A DNA stretch of 64,000 nucleotides, from contig CM057009.1 in NCBI GenBank assembly GCA_029891345.1, positions 291,968,966-292,032,965 of the forward strand, written 5' to 3'. Origin of the DNA: Dryococelus australis (Eukaryota > Arthropoda > Insecta > Phasmatodea > Phasmatidae). Positions 1 through 10,720 of this stretch are shown here, in pieces (within the stretch, counting starts at the first letter, position 1; every line of letters starts with the position of its first letter). The notes under the pieces are model-generated. The model ran no database searches. It was not told where the DNA came from and saw only the letters and a list, made by a program, of their open reading frames with translations. The position numbers and the translations under genes are program-made.

Positions 1-137
1 TCTTCTTTTAGAGCACAATACGAAACGTTAGTTTTATGTTTCGAATCCACATACTTATTTAATTCATGATCTTATATATATATATATATATATATATCAA
101 AATATCTTATATTGACAGCATCCTTATTATCTACAGG

Positions 138-386
138 TTATCCTATATTAACAAGTCTATGTACTAGAAAAGAAACATACGATTTTATGTAATCAAAACA
201 GTTGGATAGTTCACTTTGTAAAGAAGGAACACTTGAATTGCATTGTGAATCTATATAAGTTTTTAATGCATAATCAGAAGCAATAGTTTTGTATGTTGAA
301 TCAACATCTGTTTGTAAATAATAAGCACTAGTGTCAAAAATTTTATTTAAAGTTTTTATTAATGGTTTTTCAAATATATCCATCAT
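138..386 (-). CDS. small hypothetical protein of element 1
   Basis: This is an intact 82-residue frame beginning with a double Met, in line with the minus-strand genes of element 1 and downstream of the protease relic. It is rich in Ser, Tyr and Lys, with mixed helical stretches and no membrane segment or signal peptide that I can see. I do not recognise a family. Its position is the only reason to call it a gene. It may be a chance frame or a surviving fragment of a longer gene. Confidence 0.3.
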   Translation of the reverse strand: MMDIFEKPLIKTLNKIFDTSAYYLQTDVDSTYKTIASDYALKTYIDSQCNSSVPSLQSELSNCFDYIKSYVSFLVHRLVNIG

Positions 387-439
387 TTAATAACAAATAA
401 ATTATTTCATTAAGCTTAAATCCTCTCGAAAACACATAT

Positions 440-770
440 AAAACAATTAAACATAGTTATCCACAAATAACTTAATCAAAAATCTTAATTATGTCATCAT
501 TGTAAAAAAAGTTTCTGATTTTAAAATAATTAATTAAATTATTAGGAATATTGATTCCAAATTAATCTAAATAATAAACTTGATTATTTTCTTTAAAATA
601 GCAAACCCAATGAGTGCCAGTATTAAATGATATGTCAAAATTAACAACAGCACATTCATTTTGGAGCATTCTATTTGGTAATTCGTTAATCATATTAATA
701 TTTCTGAAATTTATTATATTAAAATTTATACATATTTTTCAGTATCGATATTAGATAGTGGGTATATATT
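440..770 (-). pseudogene. adenovirus-type cysteine protease relic (adenain-like)
   Basis: Two neighbouring minus-strand blocks match the protease of Polintons and adintoviruses, a C5/Ulp1-like enzyme that cleaves virion precursor proteins. One block has Asn-Glu-Cys-Ala-Val-Val-Asn-Phe-Asp followed by Gly-Thr-His-Trp-Val, which holds the expected catalytic His. The Asp block that should follow is interrupted by a stop codon. A later Val-Ile-Cys-Gly fits the catalytic Cys and is again followed by a stop. The upstream part, including Asn-Phe-Arg, is readable only in pieces. The copy cannot be functional. Family assignment rests on the His-Trp and Ile-Cys-Gly contexts and on the neighbouring core and PLA2-like genes. 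Confidence 0.7.
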
Positions 771-779
771 CGAATTTTT

Positions 780-1165
780 TGTTTGGCCTTCCTCTTTTTT
801 TATCGACTACACCTCTTCCTGCTTTGTTTTCCATTGCCAAATTGTGTCTTTGTTTTCTTCTAATTCTTTTTATTTTTTTTAGTTTGTTTAACAGAATCAT
901 AAACTGCACTAGCTCCGCCAGCTAAAGCAACGAACGCAACTAAAGCTGCAAGTAAAATTGGTGAAAATCCTCCATGGTGTAAACCACTTTCTGTTTTTTC
1001 TTTTCATATTTTTTTGAGTATTGGTATTGATAAATCTAGTAAGAAAGGTTTGCCTTCTTTTAATTTAAATTTTTCTCTCAAGTTGATCTTTGATAAAAAA
1101 TATATCTATACCCAAAATCTAAATTTATCAATGGGTTTTTTGTAAGTTAAGCTTTTTATATCCAT
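780..1165 (-). pseudogene. virion core 'X'-like protein relic of element 1
   Basis: The minus strand has a Met start near 1165, a Lys-rich stretch, then Gly-Gly-Phe and a strongly hydrophobic Leu/Ala/Val run ending in Ala-Gly-Gly-Ala-Ser. In another frame it continues as Arg-His-Asn-Leu-Ala-Met-Glu followed by a very basic tail. A hydrophobic glycine/alanine segment followed by an 'RHN.AM' block and basic residues is typical of the core-protein-like gene that sits between the PLA2-like gene and the protease in these elements. The equivalent gene of element 2 (41076-41467) has the same plan. Several stops and at least one frameshift break it. Binding of virion DNA is inferred from the basic tail only. 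Confidence 0.6.
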
Positions 1166-1329
1166 TTATAAATAAAAAAATATATAATAATTAAATAATA
1201 TTCAAATAGTGATAAAAAAATTCGTCTTATCTCAGATGCGCAAACCTTTGCCCGCCTGGAGTTTTAGATAATTGTAAGAATAAAATGCATAATTACAATA
1301 CCTTTTTAATACATTAAAAATTTTAAGCC

Positions 1330-1650
1330 CCTAACAAGTTTTCTTTTTGAAAACATAGTTGATGCAACAGCAGCAGATGCAATTTTTTTCTCCAATTGGA
1401 GTATTTTTATCAAACATGATTTCTTTAGCTTCTTTTTGTAAAATTTTATCAGATTCATATCTAGATTCTAAATTGTTATGGTCTCTGTAAGCAATATAGT
1501 GATATTGGAAAATTTCGTCTAATTTATTTATTCCCGAGTCTCCAATTTCAAATCATTTGTTTAATTTTGTAAATGGACCACAATAATTATAACCAGGCAA
1601 ATGCATTTCGGGCAAATATAAATTGTTTAATGCCCAATTTATCACACCTT
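1330..1650 (-). pseudogene. parvovirus-type phospholipase A2-like protein relic
   Basis: The minus strand reads Leu-Pro-Gly-Tyr-Asn-Tyr-Cys-Gly-Pro-Phe-Thr-Lys-Leu, which corresponds to the calcium-loop region of the PLA2 domain known from parvovirus VP1 and from many Polinton/adintovirus proteins. After one stop codon the same frame continues with Gly-Asp-Ser-Gly-Ile-Asn-Lys-Leu-Asp, then His-Tyr-Ile-Ala-Tyr, where the family has His-Asp. The loop Gly is also replaced by Phe and the usual nearby Cys by Phe. The active site is therefore lost, in addition to the stop. In parvoviruses this domain helps the particle cross the endosomal membrane; a similar role in Polintons is inference. Confidence 0.75.
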
Positions 1651-2640
1651 TGCCATGGTGTTCAGAATTCCAAAATGAATGTAGAATTACATTTAAAACT
1701 CTTATTAAATATGGAATTCCTTTTGGATTACTAACAACCAAATGAGAAAATTTATTGTTCAACATATTCATAATGTTTACTTTTTCATTGTGATGATTTT
1801 TATTTCCAGCGGTTTCTTCACCATGAATAACTAACAATCTATAAATTAATTATCGAACGTTATCCATCCAAATATATTCTTTTGGCAAACTATTGTATTT
1901 TTTATGCCATCTCCAAATTAAAAATCATTTGTAAAATCCTCAAATCCGTCTGTGCTTGGTGCTGATTGAGGTTTTATACTGTTATTATAAATTCGACTAA
2001 TTATATTATTCCACTTCCAATCAATACTTGAATTTGGATTATTCCTTTTCTTCTTAGGAATATAATTTTGAAATACATCATTGGTTAACAAAACAATTTA
2101 TGTATAGTTTTCAAGGTCATTAGTAGTGTATTCACCCTCAAGATCTAATTGTGTTTTTGTTAATAAAATTACAAAGTCCTGGTGTTAAGTTATATTCTTT
2201 ATCTTTAACAAATTGTGTATCTTTATTTAGCGCTACTTTTGGGTCACCAATATAAAAATCCTTCCCAACTCCACGTAAACCATATATTTTCATTAATAAC
2301 ATTAATACTTTTTACAATTTCTATTCCGAGGTTTATAGTAGAAACACCTGCTAAAGGTGGAAAATCTTTTAATCGAGTAACACCCAAATTAGGTGATTTC
2401 GGAAATAATCTCTTTGGAACGATGTTTCTTCTGGAGTTGGCGGATAATATAAATTTTTTGCTGCAACTGAAACAAGTGTGTTTATTAAGTTTTTGTTTTC
2501 TTCACTTACTCGTTCTACTTTTTTGCCAGTATTTCGTAATTCATCAATCAATGTCAGCTCTTTTTCCTTATTTCATTCATATTCCACTTAATGGTGCATT
2601 TTATAATCTTTGAACCTCTTGATGAGTAATTTAACTCGAG
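1650..2640 (-). pseudogene. DUF8207-type Polinton protein relic
   Basis: Scattered minus-strand blocks match, from memory, a protein family common in arthropod Polintons (DUF8207). The N-terminal block at 2369-2551 includes Glu-Asn-Lys-Asn-Leu-Ile-Asn-Thr-Leu and Tyr-Pro-Pro-Thr-Pro-Glu. A middle block has Leu-Thr-Pro-Gly-Leu. A C-terminal block at about 1690-1880 has Trp-Met-Asp-Asn-Val, His-Gly-Glu-Glu and Ala-Gly-Asn. These are in different frames with many stops. The last block now runs in frame into the PLA2-like start (open frame 1553-1837), probably through small deletions. The family's function is unknown. A second, better preserved member lies in element 2. Confidence 0.6.
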
Positions 2641-2689
2641 AAATATCCTTTGATTCTTTCATTTATATATTTTTTCTTCTTAATGAGTT

Positions 2690-3990
2690 ATAAAAGTATT
2701 TAGGGTTTCGTTAGGCAAACGTTTCCCCCAACTAATCAAACTGAGAGGAATTTAAATGTTTACAATAATAGAATTGAGTTTGATATTCCTATAGGAGATG
2801 GCTTTTCTTTTCCAAATGAAGCTTATGTTTATGAGCAATTTAAATTAGTAAAAAGGGATAAAGCTGGAGCAGATGGCGAGGCTGCAAAATATGAGAAATT
2901 AGATAACATTGATATTTGTTCGAATTTTTTTTCCTTTTCAGTTTTCTAGAGTAGAAATTTCAAAACATGGAAATATTATTAAAGCTATCGATAATCTAGA
3001 AATAACATCAACAGTGATGAATACTTTGTTTAGATCGCCAGGTGTACAAAATTATTTAGAATTATCTTGTGTTGATGATTATTATCGCGTAAAGGCTACG
3101 CATAGTGATAAACCAAATGAAATTTTCTATCCACTGAGATATCTATTTGGTTTTATTCGAGATAACAATGAAATTTATTGGAAAGGTGGTAATAAAATTA
3201 CTTTTATTCGTAATTCATCTGATAAAAACTGTTTATTTGTCTTTTAAAATAAGAAAGTAGATGCAACACTAGATAGAGATTATGCTGATCTAGGTAAAAT
3301 TTTTATTCAAAGATTATAAATTATGCAGCCTATTGTTGAATACGAAGCTAACACAGCCATTCCGATTAAATAAAAAATATACAAAAACCCTAAAACGCCT
3401 ATTAGTTTTGATTATAGGCACTTTTTATTAAAAGAAGTTCCTACTGACACAACTGTTTCTAAATTTGATATAAAAGATACGTGTAATAATTTACAATTTG
3501 ACATGCCCATTTTTGTAATTGTAGGATTTCAAATTAAAAGAAAAATTCGTGCTGATCAGCAAAATCATGCTTTTATTTTTGGCCACTGTAATGTTAAATA
3601 TTCATGTTAAAAATGGTAGAAATGACATTTTTTCCAAAATAAAATTTGAATCTATATATTGCCAATAATTTTTCTGATAAAGCGTTTCTTGCTTATAACG
3701 ATTTTAAAGCTTCTAAAATAAAACTTGATACTTTATATAGAAATAATGAACTTTATTATAAGCCGACTCTACATTTTGATGGTAAAAACAATTATTATTA
3801 ATTTTGGGGCCAAAACCATTGTATATTATTGATTGCTTGTACAGAAAACAACTATAGTTAAAGAAAAAACAAATAAAAAAATTTTGTGTTTATTTTGATA
3901 AACAAGTAGAAGAACGAGGTACCATTTTCAACGTTATTTTAATTAACCAACGGAATTTAAAGTATGATTATTTGAAATAAAGGTTTACTG
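2690..3990 (+). pseudogene. capsid-like protein relic of element 1
   Basis: The plus strand encodes broken parts of a long protein. They are an N-terminal block from about 2715 to 2910, an intact 112-codon frame at 2909-3247 that includes Tyr-Pro-Leu-Arg-Tyr-Leu-Phe-Gly-Phe, and later blocks around 3325-3600 including Gly-Phe-Gln-Ile-Lys-Arg and Gly-His-Cys-Asn-Val-Lys. The order and spacing resemble the long structural protein of arthropod Polintons, which I take to be the capsid family. The 'GFQ.KR...H.NVK' region corresponds to the 'NVKIFLNS' region of the gene at 38632-39966 in element 2. Several stops and frameshifts follow, so it cannot make a full protein. Capsid identity is moderately sure; whether major or minor is not. 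Confidence 0.55.
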
Positions 3991-4017
3991 AAGATATATA
4001 AATTTCTAATTTTATTA

Positions 4018-4137
4018 ATGGAGGATGTAAGCGGTTTTACAGAAGCAATAAACTGTTCCAACAATTTAATACAATTTTTTAGAAGCATTGCGAAATTATT
4101 TGATCGAATAAAAAATCTTTTTGTTAAACTTAAATGA
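4018..4137 (+). CDS. short 39-residue frame of element 1
   Basis: An intact ATG-to-TGA frame follows the capsid relic by a few tens of bases. It has an acidic N-terminus and a basic, Phe-rich C-terminus that could form one amphipathic helix. No family is recognised. It is kept because it lies in line with the next small gene within a compact plus-strand block. Confidence 0.25.
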   Translation: MEDVSGFTEAINCSNNLIQFFRSIAKLFDRIKNLFVKLK

Positions 4138-4181
4138 GCTTTTATCTTTCTCTTAATATTTTTTTTCTTTTATGAATAAAG

Positions 4182-4427
4182 ATGCCTGTGTTTCCTTGCA
4201 ACATGACGAAATTTTTTTTTAATGGTTGTAAAACTACGCCTTCCTATAAAATAGATAATGCAGCTACCGAAATCAAAGACTTAGTTTACAAATTTCATCG
4301 AAATATACAAAGTTTACAATCAACACTCTGCGAAAACATTAACCATGATTTTATACTGCGTTTAATAGGTGACGATTTAGAGAAGATAGAAGAAATTTTT
4401 AAAAAGTTAGTAGAGCTTCGAGCATAA
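4182..4427 (+). CDS. small hypothetical protein at the right end of element 1
   Basis: This intact 81-residue frame starts at an ATG after a T-rich leader. The C-terminal half is a charged helix with Asp-Asp-Leu-Glu-Lys-Ile-Glu-Glu-Ile-Phe and could form a coiled coil. The N-terminus has Cys-Asn-Met and Gly-Cys but no clear metal-binding pattern. I recall similar short proteins near capsid genes in insect virus-like elements but cannot name a family. It is the longest unbroken frame of element 1 besides the capsid piece. Confidence 0.4.
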   Translation: MPVFPCNMTKFFFNGCKTTPSYKIDNAATEIKDLVYKFHRNIQSLQSTLCENINHDFILRLIGDDLEKIEEIFKKLVELRA

Positions 4428-4534
4428 CATTTTTGTTTGTGTCAACTTTATTTGTGCCACTTTTATTTGAGCATTTTTGAAAAGGGGCATTGTGTTTATA
4501 TGTAAACATTTTTTAAAAATTCAGTATATGTATA

Positions 4535-5047
4535 TTGCAGATCCTAGCGCAACTCAATAATTTGACTAAAATTCAAGCAAATTTCTCACTTTCCAACAAC
4601 TTTTTCAAATTCTTTAGAAAACATGATTCATCTCTTTAATTTCACCCCCAAAATCAAGCTAATTTGACCGAAATTTGCAATCTAAATGAAGCACACTTTT
4701 TTTTTTTAAATATGCTTCGTTCACTCTTTGATCAGTGTCCTAGGGAGTGAATGAGGCCAAATTTAGGTAAAAAAAAAAAAAAAAAAGGCCTAATTTACTC
4801 TAAATTTGCAAACTATATCATTTAGTATAAAAATATATCACAAGAAAGTTATGAATATGATTGGAATTTCATCAGAAATATGATGAGAGTGAACACAAGT
4901 TGAAAATTGATTTTAATTTTGGCGTTAAATTTGATTGATTGTGAGTTGCGCTTTGAAAGATTTCACAGGAAATTAGAAGTTTGCTTGAATTTGTCTTGAA
5001 ATTGCTCGAATTTTAGTCTAATAATTGAGTTGCGCTAGGACCTGCAA
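4535..5047. mobile_element. TA-flanked inverted-repeat transposon, about 510 bp
   Basis: The left end starts TTGCAGATCCTAGCGCAACT and the right end is its near-perfect reverse complement (...TTGCGCTAGGACCTGCAA). The pairing extends for roughly 45 bases with few mismatches. Both ends are followed by TA (4533-4534 and 5048-5049), the target duplication of Tc1/mariner-type elements. No coding capacity is seen. A poly-A tract of about 19 bases lies at 4770. It is a non-autonomous element placed directly against the end of element 1. Confidence 0.85.
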
Positions 5048-5127
5048 TAGACATACACTTTTTCGGATATTTATATTTAATTTCAGAAGAAATTTCAGGT
5101 ACATTAGCTACTCGATTTTTACATTAA

Positions 5128-5457
5128 ATACGATCCAGGCCAGATGATACATCAAATTTATCTTTAACCAAAGCCCGGCAGCTAAGTAAATCACATAGAC
5201 GGGCTGTTTACTCTGGAAGCATAAAATATGCTTACCGAACGACCTCAGCGGTGTCAACCCCCGTCACTGGATCACCACGGATTCCTCTGGACTGTCTTAA
5301 TGCTGTCACGCTTCCTTGCCCAGTCCAGTGTCCAAGCTTGTCGATGTTTATGGAGCCAGCTCGAACAGCAGCTTCAGACACTGGCAGGGCTGCAGGATTT
5401 GGAGTGGCAGTTGCTGCAAGTCTGGGAGATTCTTCTTCCACAAGTCATAATTAGACG
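5128..5457 (+). CDS. possible terminal exon of an unknown host gene
   Basis: A plus-strand frame stays open for about 109 codons, from a CCAG acceptor-like site (AG at 5126-5127) to a TAG at 5455. It is clearly GC-richer than the DNA on both sides. The predicted peptide is rich in Ser, Thr, Ala, Pro and Arg with no recognised domain. The opposite strand is also fairly open, so strand is uncertain. No poly-A signal or partner exon was found. It may be a real last exon, an old gene fragment, or a GC-rich repeat. Confidence 0.25.
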
Positions 5458-5578
5458 TCTCTATGACTCCGAGCTTGACCATACTGCCTGTATCCATGAG
5501 AGTAGTGCAACAATGTACTAAAGGCACTTTTAAACTGTATAATTTTGACGGATGAACAGGCTACACATAATGAAGTTG

Positions 5579-6682
5579 TGCACTCTAAATCGGAATCGGT
5601 TATTTTTTACTGATTGTTAGTTGAAACTGCTCCATCCGGAATCTGTAGAAAAAATATCACTAATTCATCAGTTAAAAGAAATCTACTAATTCAAGCAATA
5701 GAAAACCAGTTATTTATAGTTGGTTAATGCAAGTATATGTCTTTGCAAAGTTAAAAAGTCAATCTATCTCTAGTTTAGTTCGGATTGTGTGCTTTGAAAA
5801 GTAAATACAGTGGTTTCAATGTACGAGGTTATCGATGTTAACTTGTACCCACCATTTTGCAATGCAACGAGACACTACAGATTTAAACTCTTATTTTTCG
5901 TGACAGATAGATCAGTGATAATTTTACTGACTCGATAGTACGGTGATTCAATAAGAAAGGTGGATTTACACCAGCAAAAGTTTTGTGGTCTGCAAGTTAA
6001 CAGATCGAATAATGAGGAAACGACTAACACAGTTATTATTAGTCAATCTGTCTCTTCAAAATAACAGTTTCATTCTGTAAAATCTCGTTGCATAGTAAAA
6101 TGACAGATTAATAGAAAACACCGACGACACCATTAAAACCCCTATATTTCTCTTTTAAAGTAAACAATCTGAACTAACCTTTACTTAGAATGATTTTCGA
6201 GCCTTACAAAGACATGTACCTACGTACGCATAATATGTATGTATTTCGACATCATGAAGTACTTTTACATTACGAAACTTACAGCCGTTCGCCATTGTAA
6301 GTTTATGTCACTACACAAATGCGAGACCGTTTATTTCAGTGGCAAAGTAGCAGAGTTGGTAGAACGTCAGCCAAAAGAAACAGGAGAATGTGTTACGTTT
6401 TGGGGTTGGTGTTCAATACCAACCCCTTCCAAAATTTCCTTGTACATGTAATAATTTTGTTTTTCGACAAAATAATTGTACTTAATGTATTTCAAACCGC
6501 AATGCACGGTTTTTAATCCTTGTGATTTTTATTGATCGACTGTAAATAAATGATTTTCTACTGTTTGTGTTAGTGGATTTCATATAACTGAAGAGATTAT
6601 TAGTTTTCTTTTTCTACTGATTCCGGATGGAGCAGTTTCAACTGGCAATCAGTAAAAAATAACGGATTCCGATTTAGAGTGT
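5579..6682. mobile_element. inverted-repeat DNA transposon relic, about 1.1 kb
   Basis: The left end CACTCTAAATCGGAATCGGT is repeated, inverted, at the right end (…CCGATTTAGAGTG). The match continues inward for roughly 75-90 bases through 'TTATTTTTTACTGATTG' and 'GAAACTGCTCCATCCGGAAT'. The interior has no recognisable transposase. A target duplication is not clear. The family is not identified. Confidence 0.8.
6345..6432 (+). pseudogene. tRNA-like sequence (pseudo-tRNA or SINE head)
   Basis: TAGCAGAGTTGG fits the A-box of RNA polymerase III promoters. About 60 bases later TGTTCAATACC resembles a B-box and sits in a stem-loop closed by GGTTGG/CCAACC, like a T-arm. The other tRNA arms do not fold convincingly. 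It lies inside the 1.1 kb inverted-repeat element, so it is probably a captured tRNA or SINE fragment. Confidence 0.35.
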
Positions 6683-7086
6683 AACCATTTATTTGTGTCA
6701 CAATTACTATTGACGGAGTTAAGTTTCATTTCATTACAACGTTTCCTTATGAGTGCAACTATTTTTATAGCAATGAGTGTATATACAAGGCAGTAATATG
6801 TACTTTCATAAGCAATTCAAGACTATCTATGTGGAGTCAAGTTTGCGAAATTTATTTACAACACTACAACAATATAGTATCGTTTACTACATTACAGTCC
6901 TTAGTGCTAAGTCTACGACTATGTTGTCGCCAAGACACGAGATGGCTCTAAGCGCGTTGGTGAGGAAGGCCCAAGTCAAGGGGGGTTAGGGGTTTAGGAA
7001 GAAAATGGCAACCCCTCCGCGCCGTGCTACGTGCCGTACAAAACACATTGCCCCTCGTTCCTCGCAGTAGTGACGGACTGTGAACA

Positions 7087-7287
7087 ATGGCGAGTAGCAC
7101 GCGGCTCAAGATGTATAAACAAGTTATACACAGTAAGGAAAGAGATGTCATCATGAGTGTTTTAGAAGCTTGTGATTAAGAGGCAAGGAATAAATATTTA
7201 TTGGTTCCTATCAACAAAGCTACGGAGAGAGCTGCAAAGAACAAGGGAGAAAGTACGGCATCTATCGAGAGAATTCGCAAACAAAGC

Positions 7288-7326
<39 letters not shown>

Positions 7327-8600
7327 CCTGACGAGCCTCAAACAACTCCAGGAAAGCGAAGGCAGGAACACAATGTTTACACTGTTCACCGTATCTTCTA
7401 TTAAGGGTTCCGACTACCTGCAATTATTTTGTGCAGTCGAGTCTTCAAAACTGGTGGACTCTATAAGGCGAACTCTTGCTCACTCCTCAATAGCTTCGTC
7501 ACCTGTACCCACAAGGCGCTCAACTAGCATGCTGTCTCTCTGCCGGCGACTTGCCTACATATGACTTTCAGCAGTGAACCTATTTGTATTTTAAAGGCAT
7601 ACTAATAAGAAAGAAGTACGATATGTTTCTCAAGACAATTCTAAAGTTTTCGTATAAAAAAACTGTGTCTGAAACTGTTTCTGAAAGCACCCATTTTAGC
7701 CATTATTACATCAAAAAATAATTCTTGGAGTTTGAATGAAAACATGGTGTTTGGACAACATTACAAAATATCCAACTGTTTTGGAATCACATATTCTGTA
7801 CCAAACCCTTGTAATACACTTCATGCGTCAACAGTCGGAGCCCTTATTACATCTGCAATGTGATGAATTTGTGATAATTTTTAGTCACTTTGACAGATGA
7901 TGATAAATACCTCACATAACAGTATCAAAGGCAAGATTTATTTTCTTGACTGAACTGGCATGCTTTTAAAAAATCGCACCAATAGTAAATAGTCATCCGT
8001 GACTTTGCAGTGATATGCAAGTATTATTTCCAGTCAAACAAACCATTCAACAAATTTGATTTAAAAATTGTAAATTTGTCGCAGTAGCGTGGCTACAAGG
8101 AAAAAAGGGTCTCTTGCAACGAAACAATGAGAAAAGCTACTCTCATTGAATTGCTTGAAAAACATCGACCAAGAGAGAAAATATTCGCTATTGACAGGGT
8201 ATTCCAGCAAAATGGTCATACTGTACCTAGATTGCCCACTTATAAGTGCGATTTCAATGCCATAGAACGAACCTGGGCTATGATTAAACGTCATACCAGA
8301 GCTCACAACGCAACTAGAGATTTATCACTGCAAGTCTTACAGGTGCTAACAACAGAAGCCGTAAAAAAGGAAGACTGGGTGGGATATTGCAGACACGTTG
8401 AAGGAATTGAAGAAAATTACTAGAAGAATGACTGCATCGTTGAGTTAGCAGTAGATGAGTTTCTTAATCAAATTGGACAGTGACAGTGATGACACAGATG
8501 ATGAAAGCAAAAAAATTCACACCATGACAGCTGCAGTGAACAAGAAAATTTTAGTGAATGTGATAGCCACATCTCTTACTTGGCTCAGCCATTGTAAATA
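7087..8600 (+). pseudogene. DDE transposase relic (insect Tc1/IS630-like family)
   Basis: The N-terminal part starts at ATG 7087 and encodes a helix-turn-helix-like segment with Lys-Ala-Thr-Glu-Arg-Ala-Ala-Lys-Asn-Lys-Gly-Glu-Ser, with one in-frame stop. A (GA)n expansion follows in frame, then Thr-Pro-Gly-Lys-Arg-Arg. The C-terminal part (8127-8423) has Leu-Pro-Thr-Tyr-Lys-Cys-Asp-Phe-Asn-Ala-Ile-Glu, matching the 'LPPYHPDLNPIE' motif with the final catalytic Glu, then Trp-Ala-Met-Ile-Lys and Cys-Arg-His-Val-Glu. The usual His-Pro-Asp-Leu has become Lys-Cys-Asp-Phe. The middle (about 7400-8060), with the first catalytic Asp, is not recognisable. The copy is dead. No terminal repeats were found. 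Confidence 0.75.
7290..7327. repeat. (GA)n microsatellite inside a transposase relic
   Basis: About 18 GA units with one GC interruption. They fall in the reading frame of the N-terminal transposase piece and would encode alternating Arg and Glu. Confidence 0.95.
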
Positions 8601-8609
8601 TTGAAATTA

Positions 8610-9480
8610 GATTCTATCTTACTGATACATATACTCTACAGTGTCATTAATTTGTTTTGCTTAATCAGTTTTTAATTAGTGAGTTGAGAATAGTTTTACT
8701 TTTCCTTAAGCTTCCTCAACAATAGTAAATAAACATTGTTAACAATCCTATGTTGAGACATATCCGTAGTATGTGCTATCAGTTTGTAAAATTGCTATCC
8801 ACTTTTATTTGCACTTATATTATTGCGTACATTATTTTTCTTTTATTTTACTTATACTATTACATTAATCACTTTTGCCGAGGCAACTGCAATCATGAAT
8901 TACATGGTGTCATTTGACGAATTAATAGTTTTAATTTTAAATACTTGTAAATAAGTAAATTTAAGCTGAACATTTTAGTATATATTCCCTTATTTTGACT
9001 TTTCGTTCCCCACACCATGATTTTGGTATCACTGGTTATTCTCATTGTCACTGTGTACCGTAACATTACACGCTCACATCCAGTTCAGTAATAATTGGTT
9101 ACAACTGAATACTTGTACCTCAGTATTTTTCAGTTATGCTTATTTGTCACATCATAATCTTGGGTCGTTTATTGTTAAGTATTATTATCATATCCTAAAA
9201 ATATACTATCAAAGTGTGTTCAATTGTTAATAACTTTGGTGGTTGCTAACTGATTATATCTCTGCAATTTTTTAATTTTGTGTTTTGGAGCCTAGTAATT
9301 TCTTTAATTTTATTCATCGTCCTTTGTCTGTTCAATATAAGGTGAGTAATTTTCAAGGTTTCTAGCGTAACACTTGTAAATTAGTGTAGTTAACTATTCG
9401 TGTTATTAAATTATTTTTATTGGTTTGACTGCTGGAAGCTGCATCTTAAAAAAAAGTATTAGCTCACAAATGTTATGGCA
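8610..9480. other. AT-rich stretch without identified genes
   Basis: No open frame of interest and no repeat shared with the rest of the window. It probably includes the 3' part of the decayed transposon before it. Confidence 0.5.
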
Positions 9481-9484
9481 GCAT

Positions 9485-9725
9485 GTCGAGGACCACGGTT
9501 GAGGCAGTGCCAGAGCGTTCGCCTGCCACCACTGCGATCCGAGTTTGGTTCCTGACTATGTAAACCGGGATTTTTGCATGTGGCAATCGTGGTTGGTGGG
9601 TTATCTCTGGGGTCTCCTATTTCCCCCAACATTGTGTCAGATGCTGCTCTATGTCCGTCTCAATTCATCCACACCACATTGGCTCTGAAGACCTCTTAAG
9701 CTAAGACTGGTCCAAACATATAGAT
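9485..9725 (+). mobile_element. degenerate tRNA-derived SINE
   Basis: The order is an A-box-like GAGGCAGTGCCAGAGCG, a B-box-like GAGTTTGGTTCC, a body with GCATGTGGCAATCGTGGTTG, then CCCCCAACATTGTGTCAG and GGCTCTGAAGACCTCTTAAG. This follows, with many changes, the better preserved SINE at 10721-10980. It is an old copy of the same family. Confidence 0.65.
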
Positions 9726-9729
9726 CAAT

Positions 9730-10700
9730 CAATTAATCATTGTGTGTCATAGATAATACTTTATAGTTGACCAGTTCACATTACGAATTAGCTTGTAAAT
9801 ATATTTAAGATAGAATTACCACGGTTTTTGTATTTGTGTATTGAAATGTATGCATATTTGCTGTACTTCAGTGGTAGAAAAGGCAAACATTTACTTAACT
9901 GCGCCAGTAAAAAATAAAGACAAAATAGACAAATTGCATACAGTAAGATTGCTTGAAACTTTAATTCTGTTAGGTTTTGAAAACTTAAAGATTTTAATTA
10001 TATGTAGACTATTTTTAATTCCGCTTTTCGGGAATACTCTACTAACTCTAGCGAATAAATAAGTTAACTAATTTCATAACGACATGTTTATCGATTGTAT
10101 CATCAACCCCTTTAAACAATATTTGCGCACAATTGTCTCGCTTACTGGTTTTTAATCTTAATGAATAGTTTAAATAAAATCATGCAATTGCAGTGAAACT
10201 ACTTTATTTATATTAAATTGCATTTTGTTGGCAGCACTTGATACTAAATAAAACATTTTGCCAAACTGAGCAAATGTATGACTTATTCATTTCTAGTACT
10301 GACTATGATATAAATATTATCCCCACTCGCCTTTGTAATAATTTCTTATTCATGCCAATTCAATTTTTAAAGACGTGTAGCTGAAAAAGTTAAGACAAGC
10401 ATGCTTTGCGCGGGACTGAAACACAGAACATCTAGTACCGTACGCTGGCGCGTAACAAACTATGCTACAAAACAAAAATGTCAGCGATAGACGCGTTGAT
10501 GAACCTTTCAAACTCTTATGTTTGAAGTGGTCAGTGGGATGTTTTCAGGATGCGTAGTACGTCGTTCAACAGTACACTTTGCGGTCGAAGGGAGGGACGC
10601 GACACGCCAAACCTACGAGTTGTCCAGGGTAGCGGGGGGTGGGGGGGGTGAACTAGGACTAGGGGGTCCAGCCCTCACAACGTCTGACGCCAACAGTACT
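9730..10700. other. unannotated AT-rich stretch
   Basis: I see no gene or shared repeat here. A short GC-richer part with a G-run lies at 10620-10680 directly before the SINE. Confidence 0.5.
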
Positions 10701-10720
10701 ATTAAATTAATCAATTAAAG

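Larger units (their letters stand above)
1..4440. mobile_element. Polinton/Maverick (adintovirus-like) element 1, partial and decayed
   Basis: Five recognisable relics of a virus-like DNA transposon lie close together here. The minus strand carries, in transcription order, a DUF8207-type protein, a PLA2-like protein, a core-protein-like segment and an adenain-type protease. The plus strand carries a capsid-like protein. This gene set is known from Polintons and adintoviruses. The left end is outside the window. The right limit is set only by loss of related coding sequence before the small transposon at 4535. No terminal repeat, integrase, packaging ATPase or polymerase is visible in this part. 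Every larger gene is broken, so the copy is old. It is much more AT-rich than element 2 (37439-46440), so the two appear to be separate lineages. Confidence 0.8.

Noticed and set aside
2215-2613. 132-codon plus-strand hydrophobic frame
   Set aside because: It is antisense to the DUF8207-type relic; hydrophobicity comes from AT-rich antisense codons.
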